Source: Flavobacteriales bacterium (GTDB lineage Bacteria > Bacteroidota > Bacteroidia > NS11-12g > UBA955). From it: a DNA stretch of 64,000 nt. Under the pieces are notes generated by a model that had not been told where the DNA came from, did not search any database, and saw only the letters and a list, made by a program, of their open reading frames with translations. The stretch lies in contig NSIM01000002.1 of assembly GCA_002737705.1 (NCBI GenBank), positions 62,001 through 126,000 on the forward strand, in the 5' to 3' direction. Of this stretch, positions 34,058 through 42,312 are shown one piece after another; position 1 is the first letter of the stretch; every line of letters starts with the position of its first letter. Both the position numbers and the translations under genes were made by a program.

Positions 34058-34834
34058 ATGACAGAAAAAGAAGACCTATCCGCCCTACCCAGCCTCAGTG
34101 ATTCAATAAAGAAGCCCCAGTCGGCCAATATACCTGTAAAACAATTGGTATTGATGCCTTTACCCATTGGAGAAAACAGTTGGGCTTGGATGAATACCCA
34201 AATTTATTTAGACACCATCACGCCAATACGGCATTGGATTGCCGAGGATGCAAGAACGCTGAGACGTTTTCTGTCAGGATTAAAGGCAGGGATTCCCTTG
34301 AACGATTTGGATATTTTTGAGTTGGGTGTTCGCAGTAAGAAAAATGAATTGGTAGCCCATCTCAAAGAGATTTATTCTGCGCAAACAATTGGCTTGGCAT
34401 CGGAGTCTGGAATGCCTTGTATCGCAGACCCTGGAGCAATGGTCGTGAAATTGGCCCACCAAAGAGGATGGAGCGTAAAACCCATAATGGGTCCAAATAG
34501 TTTGATGATGGCACTCGCAGGGAGCGGGTTAAGTGGGCAAACGTTTACGTTCCACGGCTACCCTCCAATCAATGAGAATGAAATTAAGCAGCTTACTACA
34601 CTATTGTACAATAAAGCCACCGAAAAACACAGCCATATATTTATTGAAACCCCTTATCGAACAGATCGGCTACTGCATTTTTTTTGCAAAAACCTGCCCA
34701 GTGACATGCTCTTGTGTATTGCCCAAAACCTTCACTCAGCCCAAGAAAGTACGATCACCAAAACAATCGGAGACTGGAAACTAAAAACCGAATCGCTGGG
34801 GAAAAGTCCCTGTGTTTTTATTGTTGGACGTTAG
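34058..34834 (+). CDS. Tetrapyrrole methylase family (RsmI-like) methyltransferase
   Basis: Starting at MTEKEDLSALP gives 258 aa; the track's longer start adds 42 unrelated residues. The TP-methylase fold is seen in KQLVLMPLPIGENS, GLASESGMPCIADPGAMVVK, VKPIMGPNSLMMALAGSGLS, FTFHGYPP and IFIETPYRTDRLL. The closest relatives are RsmI-type 16S rRNA 2'-O-methyltransferases and a Bacteroidetes paralogue that lacks the RsmI C-terminal extension. The leading GNLYLxxTPIGN motif is modified to LVLMPLPIGENS, so I call the paralogue rather than RsmI itself. Confidence 0.8.
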   Translation: MTEKEDLSALPSLSDSIKKPQSANIPVKQLVLMPLPIGENSWAWMNTQIYLDTITPIRHWIAEDARTLRRFLSGLKAGIPLNDLDIFELGVRSKKNELVAHLKEIYSAQTIGLASESGMPCIADPGAMVVKLAHQRGWSVKPIMGPNSLMMALAGSGLSGQTFTFHGYPPINENEIKQLTTLLYNKATEKHSHIFIETPYRTDRLLHFFCKNLPSDMLLCIAQNLHSAQESTITKTIGDWKLKTESLGKSPCVFIVGR

Positions 34835-34961
34835 ATCACAGCACAAAAGAAATTTAACACTACCAAGGCAATACTGCTTATTTAGAACAACCTAAAATCA
34901 ATGATTGACATTGTGGGTAGTAAGCGAAAAACTTGTTTAACTATTTTTGCGTTTCAATGAT

Positions 34962-34969
34962 TAATTTTG
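34962..34969 (+). promoter_or_regulatory. -7 box TAATTTTG upstream of alpha-oxoamine synthase
   Basis: Exact TAnnTTTG, 28 bases before the ATG, so this gene has a conventional short leader. No -33 TTG at ideal spacing. Confidence 0.45.
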
Positions 34970-34997
34970 CATTGTTATTTGACTAATACAAATTACC

Positions 34998-36245
34998 ATG
35001 AAAGATATTTTCGAAAAACTTTACGATCGCATGGGTCCTTTGGGCATGTACGCCGACGATGCCCATGGCTATTTTGCTTTTCCCAAACTTGAAGGTCCAA
35101 TTGGTCCCAATATGATTTTTAGGGGTCGAGAACGACTTAACTGGAGTTTGAATAATTATTTGGGTCTGGCAAACCACCCAGAAGTTATGAAAGCGGATGC
35201 CGATGCTTCTGAAAAATTTGGCATGGCCTACCCAATGGGGGCTAGAATGATGAGTGGAAATAGCAATTACCACGAACAATTAGAACAAGAATTGGCCGAC
35301 TTTATCAAAAAACCCGAAGTAATTTTATTGAATTATGGATACCAAGGCGTTTTGAGTGCCATTGATGCGTTGGTGGATCGACACGATGTAATTGTGTATG
35401 ATGCCGAAGCACATGCTTGCATAATTGATGGCGTTCGTTTGCACATGGGAAAACGATTTGTTTATAACCACAACAATATTGAGAGTTTACAACAGCAATT
35501 GCGCCGTGCCACCAAGCTGGTAGAACAAACAGGTGGTGGAATCCTGGTCATCACAGAAGGTGTATTTGGAATGAGTGGTTCTCAGGGTAAAATTAAAGAA
35601 ATTATTGCCTTAAAGCAGACATTTGCGTTTCGGCTTTTGGTAGACGATGCCCACGGTTTTGGAACAATGGGTAGTACAGGAGCGGGTACTACAGAAGAAC
35701 AAGGATGCACCGATGGTGTAGATATCTACTTCTCAACTTTTGCCAAATCGATGGCAGGTATTGGCGCTTTTATTGGTTCTGATCCCCATGTGATTAAATT
35801 TTTACGCTACAATATGCGCTCACAGATATATGCTAAATCTCTTCCAATGCCCATGGTCGTTGGTGCCCTCAAGCGATTGGAATTGATGCGCAACTGTCCA
35901 GAATTAAAAGATAAATTGTGGGAAATTGTAAATGCTTTACAAAGCGGATTGCGTGAAGCAGGATTTAATATCGGCATTACTACAACCCCAGTGACCCCCG
36001 TTTTACTCAATGGAACAATTCCTGAGGCCACCCATCTAATTAAAGACTTACGAGAGAATTTTAATATTTTTTGTAGCATTGTGGTTTACCCGGTTGTTCC
36101 AAGAGGCGTGATTATGTTGCGGTTAATTCCTACAGCTTGCCATACCCTAGAAGATGTAGCCATAACCCTTAAAGCCTTTATTTCTATCAAAAGCAAATTG
36201 GACGCTGGCGAATATTGCCAAGAAAAACTGGCCGAATTCGCATAG
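34998..36245 (+). CDS. Serine palmitoyltransferase-like alpha-oxoamine synthase
   Basis: A 415-aa PLP enzyme of the fold-type I alpha-oxoamine synthase family. It has LNWSLNNYLGLANHPEV, GARMMSGNSNYHEQLEQELA, LLVDDAHGFGTMG and the PLP lysine in STFAKSMAGIGAF. C-terminal RSQIYAKSLPMPMVVGAL resembles Bacteroidota serine palmitoyltransferases, which condense serine with an acyl-CoA in the first step of sphingolipid synthesis. 2-amino-3-ketobutyrate CoA ligase is the main alternative; no threonine dehydrogenase gene is adjacent, so I favour the sphingolipid role. It is a cytoplasmic homodimer. It is followed after 30 bases by the helix-hairpin-helix gene. Confidence 0.82.
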   Translation: MKDIFEKLYDRMGPLGMYADDAHGYFAFPKLEGPIGPNMIFRGRERLNWSLNNYLGLANHPEVMKADADASEKFGMAYPMGARMMSGNSNYHEQLEQELADFIKKPEVILLNYGYQGVLSAIDALVDRHDVIVYDAEAHACIIDGVRLHMGKRFVYNHNNIESLQQQLRRATKLVEQTGGGILVITEGVFGMSGSQGKIKEIIALKQTFAFRLLVDDAHGFGTMGSTGAGTTEEQGCTDGVDIYFSTFAKSMAGIGAFIGSDPHVIKFLRYNMRSQIYAKSLPMPMVVGALKRLELMRNCPELKDKLWEIVNALQSGLREAGFNIGITTTPVTPVLLNGTIPEATHLIKDLRENFNIFCSIVVYPVVPRGVIMLRLIPTACHTLEDVAITLKAFISIKSKLDAGEYCQEKLAEFA

Positions 36246-36275
36246 TTTCGATTTGTCATTTGGACATCTGCGAGA

Positions 36276-37139
36276 TTGATTGGGTTGAGAAAAAATATTA
36301 CACAAGGTTCTTATTGGTTTGCCATTGTCATTCTTTCCATTTTTGGAATTATTCGATGCCACATTCAAACACAAGAAACAGCCGCCTTTCGTTGGGCATC
36401 CAAAATAGATAGCGGGAAAGCCCAAGAATACCTCATTGCATGGCAAGTCAAACAAAAAAAGACGATTCAATGGCGCAAGGATTATGGCCAAAGAACAAAT
36501 AAAAAATCTTACAAGAAAATCATTCCCCACAGAAGTTCGCCGTATCCAAACTCAGAATATCCCAGTTACCCTGTTAAGGCATTGACCCCCAAGATGGCAT
36601 TGCAACTTCTTCTTGCACTCATCAAACCCCAGAAAGACAGGACAACCTATATAAAAGAACAACAACGAAAATACACAGGAACAGATTCTGCCAATTCCAT
36701 TCGGCAACTGAAACAATTACTGAGAAAACAAAACCCATACCCAGTCCAAATTTCACTCAATGATATAGACAGCACAACATTGGAAAGCTTCCCCGGAATT
36801 GGCCCCAGCACAGCGCGACGCATCATACAATACCAAAAGAGACTCGGTGGATTTGTTGATCCACAACAATTGTTTGAAATTCCAAATATCGATACAATTA
36901 TTCTTCAGTTATTGGAAATACAATGTCAAAAACCCTCAGGCCCGATTGTGTATTTGAACGAAAATCCGACGTGGAAAATGCTCTACAAACATCCGTATAT
37001 TGGCCCAGCGCGTGCAAAAATATTCTTTTCATTCTGCCAACAATATCCCACAATGTCTGTTGGAGAATGGAATGGAATGCAGGGCATTTCGGCCATCGAC
37101 AAAGACCGAATTTTTCCTTATTTACGACTAAGTCAATAA
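36276..37139 (+). CDS. ComEA-like helix-hairpin-helix protein
   Basis: A 287-aa protein with an N-terminal membrane anchor (GSYWFAIVILSIFGIIRC), a basic low-complexity linker and helix-hairpin-helix motifs: ISLNDIDSTTLESFPGIGPS then TARRIIQYQKRLGGF, and a further NENPTWKMLYKHPYIGPARA. The arrangement matches ComEA-type DNA receptors and the helix-hairpin-helix proteins common in Bacteroidota. It could bind DNA in the periplasm and serve the ComEC channel encoded 7 kb away. It has no ATG near the N-terminus; TTG at 36276 is used, and another TTG follows three codons later. Confidence 0.8.
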   Translation: MIGLRKNITQGSYWFAIVILSIFGIIRCHIQTQETAAFRWASKIDSGKAQEYLIAWQVKQKKTIQWRKDYGQRTNKKSYKKIIPHRSSPYPNSEYPSYPVKALTPKMALQLLLALIKPQKDRTTYIKEQQRKYTGTDSANSIRQLKQLLRKQNPYPVQISLNDIDSTTLESFPGIGPSTARRIIQYQKRLGGFVDPQQLFEIPNIDTIILQLLEIQCQKPSGPIVYLNENPTWKMLYKHPYIGPARAKIFFSFCQQYPTMSVGEWNGMQGISAIDKDRIFPYLRLSQ

Positions 37140-37231
37140 TATTCGATTCGGGTGTTTACCAAATTGCGTATTTCGGTCAAAAAATAGAGCCCTTACTATT
37201 GATAATGCAAGACATATTCACTTTCATCATT

Positions 37232-37239
37232 TATATTTG
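37232..37239 (+). promoter_or_regulatory. -7 box TATATTTG near acyl-CoA dehydrogenase start
   Basis: Exact TAnnTTTG, 8 bases before the ATG, predicting a leader of only a few bases. Confidence 0.5.
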
Positions 37240-37247
37240 TTGTTTAT

Positions 37248-38393
37248 ATGGTTAGTTTCAAAGAAGACGAAAACATTTCAATTATACGTCAAACAGTAAA
37301 AGACTTTGCTGAGAAACAAATTCGCCCACACATAATGGTATGGGATGAATCACAAGAATTTCCCATTCACATCTTCAAGGAACTCGGCAAACTTGGCTTA
37401 ATGGGGGTTTTGGTTCCTGAAAAGTATAATGGATCGGGCTTGGGATACACAGAATATGTGGTAGCAATTGAAGAATTGTCAAAAGTGTGTGGTTCGATTG
37501 GTTTGAGTATGGCCGCCCACAATAGCTTGTGTACAGGCCATATTTTGGCTTTTGGCAATGAGGAACAGAAACAACGATGGTTGCCCAAGTTGTCGACTGC
37601 TGAATGGATTGGCGCATGGGGTTTAACAGAGGCAAATACTGGGTCTGATGCCCTGCGAATGCAATGTACCGCAAAAAAAGATGGAGATCATTGGATTCTG
37701 AATGGGGCCAAGAATTGGATTACACACGGTATTAGCAGTGATGTGGCCGTTGTGTTAGCCCGAACAGGTGAATTGTTGGACTCGAGGGGTATAACCGCGT
37801 TCGTAGTAGAGCGTGATTGTGAGGGATTTAGTGGGGGCAAAAAAGAAAATAAACTGGGAATGCGCGCAAGTGAAACATCTGAAATGATTTTCGAAGATTG
37901 TCGGGTTCACGAGAATCAGGTATTGGGAATCGTTGGAGATGGATTTATTCAAGCGATGAAAATATTGGATGGGGGAAGAATTTCCATTGCCGCTCTTTCT
38001 CTGGGAATAGCCAAAGGCGCCTTCAACGCAAGTTTATCTTATTCAAAACAAAGAGAACAATTTGGCAAACCCATATCGAGTTTTCAGGCAATTGCTTTTA
38101 AACTTGCAGATATGGCCACCCGTATTGAAGCGGCTGAATTGCTAACATTTCAAGCAGCAGACAGAAAAAATAAAGGACTGAATGTTACCAAACAGGGTGC
38201 AATGGCAAAGTACTACGCAAGCGAAGCCTGTGTTTTCGCAGCCAATGAAGCCCTTCAAATATTTGGTGGCAATGGTTATAGCAAAGATTTTCCTGTAGAA
38301 AAATTTTACCGCGATTGTAAACTGTGTACCATTGGCGAAGGAACCAGTGAAATTCAAAAACTGGTTATTTCACGCGCACTATTGAAAGATTAA
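37248..38393 (+). CDS. Acyl-CoA dehydrogenase
   Basis: A 381-aa FAD enzyme of standard length. Visible family signatures are GAWGLTEANTGSDALRMQCT (signature 1), the FAD/acyl region YSKQREQFGKPISSFQAIAF, and QIFGGNGYSKDFPVEKFYRD near the C-terminus, followed by TIGEGTSEIQKLVISR where the catalytic Glu of the short-chain type lies (IGEGTSEIQ). It oxidises acyl-CoA to trans-2-enoyl-CoA and passes electrons to ETF. Together with the crotonase and hydroxyacyl-dehydrogenase homologues in the window it suggests beta-oxidation or branched amino-acid breakdown. Monocistronic. Confidence 0.94.
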   Translation: MVSFKEDENISIIRQTVKDFAEKQIRPHIMVWDESQEFPIHIFKELGKLGLMGVLVPEKYNGSGLGYTEYVVAIEELSKVCGSIGLSMAAHNSLCTGHILAFGNEEQKQRWLPKLSTAEWIGAWGLTEANTGSDALRMQCTAKKDGDHWILNGAKNWITHGISSDVAVVLARTGELLDSRGITAFVVERDCEGFSGGKKENKLGMRASETSEMIFEDCRVHENQVLGIVGDGFIQAMKILDGGRISIAALSLGIAKGAFNASLSYSKQREQFGKPISSFQAIAFKLADMATRIEAAELLTFQAADRKNKGLNVTKQGAMAKYYASEACVFAANEALQIFGGNGYSKDFPVEKFYRDCKLCTIGEGTSEIQKLVISRALLKD

Positions 38394-38399
38394 AAAATC

Positions 38400-38430
38400 T
38401 TGACATTATCAAAAAAAAAATCTAAATTTG
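38400..38430 (+). promoter_or_regulatory. rpsU promoter
   Basis: TTG (38400-38402), a 20-base spacer and exact TAAATTTG (38423-38430). This is the clearest complete Bacteroidetes promoter in the window; start codon is 22 bases further on. Confidence 0.7.
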
Positions 38431-38452
38431 TGGCCCAGATTAAAATTTTAAT

Positions 38453-38650
38453 ATGCTTATAATTAACGTTAAAGAAAACGATTCTCTTGAAAAAGCCCTG
38501 AAGAAATTCAAAAAGAAATTTGAAAAAACAGGGGTAGTAAAATCACTTCGTGCCCGCCAAGCTTTTGAGAAGCCTTGTATTACAAAACGAATGGAAAAAA
38601 TTCGTGCCGCATACAAACAAAAGATCCAATTGGCTGATACCGAAGGATAA
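38453..38650 (+). CDS. rpsU: 30S ribosomal protein bS21
   Basis: A 65-aa basic protein with the bS21 pattern: IINVKENDSLEKALKKFKKK, then FEKTGVVKSLRARQAFEKP. bS21 sits near the anti-Shine-Dalgarno end of 16S rRNA and affects initiation. In many Bacteroidota it is followed by a recombinase gene, as here, but on the opposite strand. It has its own strong promoter and a palindromic terminator. Confidence 0.95.
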   Translation: MLIINVKENDSLEKALKKFKKKFEKTGVVKSLRARQAFEKPCITKRMEKIRAAYKQKIQLADTEG

Positions 38651-38662
38651 TAAGATATTCTA

Positions 38663-38714
38663 ATCCCAGAAAATAAAAAGCCACCCAATTGGGTGGCTTT
38701 TTATTTTCTGGGAT
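38663..38714. terminator. Perfect 52-bp palindrome, bidirectional terminator
   Basis: The whole segment is self-complementary: arms ATCCCAGAAAATAAAAAGCC... and ...GGCTTTTTATTTTCTGGGAT around a central AATT. The core GCCACCC/GGGTGGC stem is flanked by A and T tracts on each side. It ends rpsU and, in the other direction, contains the final codons (HPRK, TAA) of the recombinase gene. Confidence 0.92.
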
Positions 38715-39576
38715 GCAATGCATGTATTTTTTTTAACTTTTCAAATGAATTCTTTGTGTAAACTTGAGTAGCAGAGAGGCTTGAATGTCCTAATATATCC
38801 TTTATGGCCAATAAATTTGCACCATTATTGAGCATATGGGTCGCAAAACTATGCCGCAATACATGGGGACTTGTTTTTGCGGCATGGGAAAATAATTTGA
38901 GATAATGGTTTACCAAACGATACATATACATTGGATATAATGGTTGACCTTTCGCCGTCTGAAACAGAAATACACCCCCATTTTTTTTCATATGTATTTT
39001 AAGCAAATCGGAGGCCTCTGGATGCAATGGGATAATTCGCTCCTTGTTGCGCTTTCCCAAAACACGCAAATTATTGCGGTAAAAATCGACATCCCCCGGT
39101 TTCAATCCTATCAGTTCTGACAAACGCATCCCGGTGGTGTAAAACAACAAAAGAATTGTCTGGTCCCTCATTCCATCTTCAATTTCATTCCATGGAAAAT
39201 GCGAAAATAGATTGTGTAAATCGGAAGAGGGAATATCCTTTACCAGCATCCTGGGCATTTTGGGCAAAGTAATCTTGGTAAATGGGTCAACGCTCAACTC
39301 CCCTTGTTTACGCAAGTATTTAAACCAACCCCTGAGGCTAGAAATTTTGCGATGAACACTTCTTGGGCTGAGCTTGTTTTGAAGATGTATAGCCATGAAT
39401 CCCCTGATATGTATAGGCTTGCAATGCAATAAATCTGTTACAAGTTGGATAGCCAAATAATCGGTAAACTGCAACAAATCATTTCCATATGCAGCAACAG
39501 TATGGGGCGACATTCGCTTTGTTTTGGAAATATAATCCAAAAATTGCTGTCGATATGCTTCCATTTGCTTAACCAT
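38701..39576 (-). CDS. Tyrosine recombinase, XerC/XerD type
   Basis: A 291-aa integrase-family protein (using the ATG at MVKQMEAYRQQ; the track starts at a TTG eight codons earlier). It has an N-terminal SAM-like core-binding domain (YISKTKRMSPHTVAAYGNDL) and the catalytic domain with first Arg in TTGMRLSELIGL, the HxxR box SPHVLRHSFATHMLNNG and the Tyr nucleophile in TQVYTKNS. Size and context next to rpsU match the Bacteroidota XerC-like recombinases used in chromosome dimer resolution at dif, rather than a mobile-element integrase. XerC and XerD cannot be separated by eye. Confidence 0.9.
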   Translation of the reverse strand: MVKQMEAYRQQFLDYISKTKRMSPHTVAAYGNDLLQFTDYLAIQLVTDLLHCKPIHIRGFMAIHLQNKLSPRSVHRKISSLRGWFKYLRKQGELSVDPFTKITLPKMPRMLVKDIPSSDLHNLFSHFPWNEIEDGMRDQTILLLFYTTGMRLSELIGLKPGDVDFYRNNLRVLGKRNKERIIPLHPEASDLLKIHMKKNGGVFLFQTAKGQPLYPMYMYRLVNHYLKLFSHAAKTSPHVLRHSFATHMLNNGANLLAIKDILGHSSLSATQVYTKNSFEKLKKIHALHPRK

Positions 39577-39611
39577 ACGTGTAAAACGCAAATACTTCAA
39601 ATTCTATTTGT

Positions 39612-40031
39612 TTAACCAATGCTCGCCAAAACCTTTAATTCGATTGCAATTGGAGTGGGTAAACAATTAATTTCAAGGGTTGTTCTACAGGGAGGATTGT
39701 CGGCAAAAAATTCTGCCCATAGTCGATTGTATGCCCGAAAATCATCCTTCATATTGGTTAGGTAAACGGTTACATCGATAATGCGATCCCAACTACTTCC
39801 AGCATCTTCTAAAATCCATCTTACATTCTGGAACACCGAGCGGCATTGAATTTCTATGTCGTACGCCACTATCTCTCCAAGTTCGTTTGTTTCGACGCCT
39901 GGAATTTTACTTTCGTTGCGCACACGCGGACCAACCCCACTCAAAAACAATAAATTACCAACCCGTTTGGCATGAGGGTATAATCCAACAGGCTCAGGGG
40001 CTTTACTGCTATGGATTGTTTTTTCTGACAT
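39612..40031 (-). CDS. RidA family protein, 2-aminomuconate deaminase-like
   Basis: A 139-aa protein from MSEKTIHSSKAPEPVG, second RidA homologue of the window. It has LLFLSGVGPRVRNESKIPG, RSVFQNVRWILEDAGSSWDR and CRTTLEINCLPTPIAIELKV with the conserved Arg. The ending PIAIELKVLA resembles 2-aminomuconate deaminase of tryptophan/kynurenine breakdown; no other kynurenine genes are present. It lies downstream of the saccharopine dehydrogenase-family gene on the same strand with a 103-bp gap. An exact -7 box four bases before the ATG supports this start. Confidence 0.82.
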   Translation of the reverse strand: MSEKTIHSSKAPEPVGLYPHAKRVGNLLFLSGVGPRVRNESKIPGVETNELGEIVAYDIEIQCRSVFQNVRWILEDAGSSWDRIIDVTVYLTNMKDDFRAYNRLWAEFFADNPPCRTTLEINCLPTPIAIELKVLASIG

Positions 40032-40035
40032 AAAA

Positions 40036-40043
40036 CAAAGGTA
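40036..40043 (-). promoter_or_regulatory. -7 box TACCTTTG, 4 bases from start
   Basis: Exact TAnnTTTG on the minus strand, then TTTT and ATG. Confidence 0.6.
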
Positions 40044-40134
40044 TGAAAAATGCAATGACCCTTTTGTTATTCCTGCGCATAAAAATAAGTATCTCCCGAT
40101 GCATTTAAGGGTAAACTCACCCAACCCAGACGCA

Positions 40135-41466
40135 TCAACTGAAGTGTTCTTCGAATACGATTTTTTGTAACGCAAGTTTATCCAAAATAGGCCGATACCA
40201 AGATTTGTCGAATGGGACCATGACACCCCTGTCCGTAAGCTCTCCCATTAAGAAAGTTTCAACCCCCATTGCCAAAGGAAAACCCACCGTTTTTGCCATT
40301 GCAGTTCGGTCACCGCCCTCTCCCAGCACACGCAATACAGAATACCATTGCTTGGGTTTGCCATTCAAATCGCGCAACACCAATTTGTGAACCATCACCA
40401 CTTCGTCTATATCGTTCGCTTGTAATTGCCATTTATCCAATAAGATATTCTCCAATATTCTTGCTGAATTAAGGCCAGAAATAGATTCTCCAGCACTGGA
40501 ACTATCCAATTCGAGATAGTGCAAATGCCCGATAATATTGTCAAGATGGGGATTATCTCGCAGCAATTGAATGGTCCACTGTGAAAAATTCTTGGCCCCA
40601 GTTAACCATTGAAACCACTCTTTACGGGTATTTACCTGCGGGGGTACACAATCCTTGGAATTGGCAAAACCCCAATCAATCAAAACACTCCAAGCCTTGC
40701 AATAATTTTCTCGACGAAGGGTTCCACGGAGCAAGGTTTTGGCATTGTTTAATCCATACAGTTCTTGATATGTAAGGCTATTGCGATTGGCATATACATC
40801 AAAAATGCCCAATCCAGGGACGCTTATTTTTCTAGATTCTGCAAACACCCTTTGCGCATCAAGACGTTTAATATTGCCATTCTCTTTCCAAATACAGGAA
40901 TCACCCTGTCCGGCCAAGACGACATTGCTTGGGTTCCAAGTGAATTTGTATTTCCAAGGATTATTGCCGCAACTATCCTCTGAAACAAGTCCACCACAGT
41001 GGCTTTCAAATTCGACCACATCCAAGCCTTCGGACTGGGCCTTGTCGAATAATCGGCTGGCAGACAAATGGTCTATTCCTGGATCTAATCCCAGCTCATT
41101 CATAAACAACAATCCTTTCGCCGTTGCTTCTGCATCCAAGGAAAGCATTTGCGCTGACGTATACGAAGCAGTAAACAAATGGACGCCATAAACCAAGCAA
41201 ATTTTCGCTACCTCAACATGTAATATTGGGGGTAGAACACTGACTACCAAAAAAGAATCAGATACAATGCGGCTTAATTCGGAAGGAACAGATAAATCTA
41301 CGATAGACAGTTCTGTATGACTAGAAATTTCAAAAGAAGCCTTTAGACGCATAAAATCTTTATCGCAAACACGCAATTTCCAGCCCTCACGGTTTGCACA
41401 ATTTCCCAAATATGAAATCAAAAAACCCGCACTCCTACCAGCGCCCAAAATACTTATCTGTTTCAC
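40135..41466 (-). CDS. Saccharopine dehydrogenase family protein
   Basis: A 443-aa oxidoreductase. The N-terminal dinucleotide motif is QISILGAGRSAGFLISYL, with VSVLPPILHVEVAKICL, LFMNELGLDPGIDHLSASR and a substrate domain with ESHCGGLVSEDSCGNNPWKY. This layout is that of saccharopine reductase/dehydrogenase (glutamate-forming), an enzyme of lysine catabolism or of related spermidine pathways. A GTG start at 41466 follows an exact -7 box by six bases; the track start (TTG at 41475) lies inside that box. Cytoplasmic. Confidence 0.88.
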   Translation of the reverse strand: MKQISILGAGRSAGFLISYLGNCANREGWKLRVCDKDFMRLKASFEISSHTELSIVDLSVPSELSRIVSDSFLVVSVLPPILHVEVAKICLVYGVHLFTASYTSAQMLSLDAEATAKGLLFMNELGLDPGIDHLSASRLFDKAQSEGLDVVEFESHCGGLVSEDSCGNNPWKYKFTWNPSNVVLAGQGDSCIWKENGNIKRLDAQRVFAESRKISVPGLGIFDVYANRNSLTYQELYGLNNAKTLLRGTLRRENYCKAWSVLIDWGFANSKDCVPPQVNTRKEWFQWLTGAKNFSQWTIQLLRDNPHLDNIIGHLHYLELDSSSAGESISGLNSARILENILLDKWQLQANDIDEVVMVHKLVLRDLNGKPKQWYSVLRVLGEGGDRTAMAKTVGFPLAMGVETFLMGELTDRGVMVPFDKSWYRPILDKLALQKIVFEEHFS

Positions 41467-41472
41467 GATTTT

Positions 41473-41505
41473 CAAACCTACAAGAAATATTTAAGGAAAC
41501 CTCAA
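41473..41505 (-). promoter_or_regulatory. Promoter of saccharopine dehydrogenase-family gene
   Basis: TTG (41505-41503), 22-base spacer, exact TAGGTTTG (41480-41473), six bases before GTG. It overlaps the stop of the upstream methyltransferase gene. Confidence 0.6.
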
Positions 41506-42308
41506 CCCAATAAAGATCGTTGCCGCTTGCACTCATACAATAACAAAGCTGCCGCAACAGACACATTCAAACTATCCACTTTGCCAAACATTGGCAGGGT
41601 TATGTTTGTTCCTTTCTTACGCCAAAAATCAGAAACCCCAACATGCTCTGCCCCAACAAGAAAAGCCACTTTGCCACGCAAATCGGTATCCCAAGCCACT
41701 GCCGACTCTTCCATAAAAGTGGTAAATAATTGTACATTATACAACTGAATTGCATCCCAAACCGAGGCTGAATTGAGAAAAAATAAAGGTAGCGTAAAAG
41801 AACATCCCACACTATTTCGGATAACCTGTGGATGAAACACATCGATTTGCTCATCACAAAAAACCACACCATCAACCCCAACAGCATCTGCAGAACGCAA
41901 TAGCGCTCCCAAATTTCCGGGCTTTTCAACCGATTCTACAATTAAATAAAATCCATTTTCTTTTGGCTTCCAACGTGTTTGCATCGGTGGTATTTCAAAA
42001 ACTGCCAAGGCATTCCGACCCGTTTCACGCAATACCAACTTAGACCAAACAGCATCCATGAGCTCTAGTTGCTCACAAGCATTTGGCAATGTATCTATTG
42101 CCAAAGCATCCAGAAGACTGGCCCAATTTGTATTTTTTGGATTGATGGCAATTTGTTTGAGTTCGAAACCTCCCACGATAGCAAGCCGTATTTCATTCAA
42201 TCCTTCAACTGAAAATAAGGCCTTGGAACGACGATTCTTAGACTTGTCTTGCAATGCCAAAATCTCCTTAAGCCAAGGATTTTGCAAACTGCTTATGCTC
42301 TTGATCAT
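41502..42308 (-). CDS. TrmH/SpoU family RNA methyltransferase
   Basis: A 268-aa SPOUT-fold methyltransferase. It has an N-terminal substrate-binding segment (SISSLQNPWLKEILALQDK, KALFSVEGLNEIRLA), motif 1 ESVEKPGNLGALLRSADAVG, motif 2 FLVGAEHVGVSDFW and motif 3 LPMFGKVDSLNVSVAAALLLYE with the knot. It methylates a ribose 2'-OH in rRNA or tRNA; the exact site (23S position, as in RlmB or TsnR relatives) cannot be read from the sequence. It is the last gene of a minus-strand run, four bases after the DUF4199 gene. Confidence 0.9.
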   Translation of the reverse strand: MIKSISSLQNPWLKEILALQDKSKNRRSKALFSVEGLNEIRLAIVGGFELKQIAINPKNTNWASLLDALAIDTLPNACEQLELMDAVWSKLVLRETGRNALAVFEIPPMQTRWKPKENGFYLIVESVEKPGNLGALLRSADAVGVDGVVFCDEQIDVFHPQVIRNSVGCSFTLPLFFLNSASVWDAIQLYNVQLFTTFMEESAVAWDTDLRGKVAFLVGAEHVGVSDFWRKKGTNITLPMFGKVDSLNVSVAAALLLYECKRQRSLLG

Positions 42309-42312
42309 TGTC

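Noticed and set aside
38663-38714. Palindrome as a dif site next to the Xer-type gene
   Set aside because: dif sites are 28 bp with short arms and a 6-bp centre; here the GC stem and flanking A/T tracts fit a terminator.
38701-39576. Recombinase as the integrase of a mobile element
   Set aside because: Its size, motifs and position by rpsU match the housekeeping Xer-like gene of Bacteroidota, and no element ends or cargo are visible.
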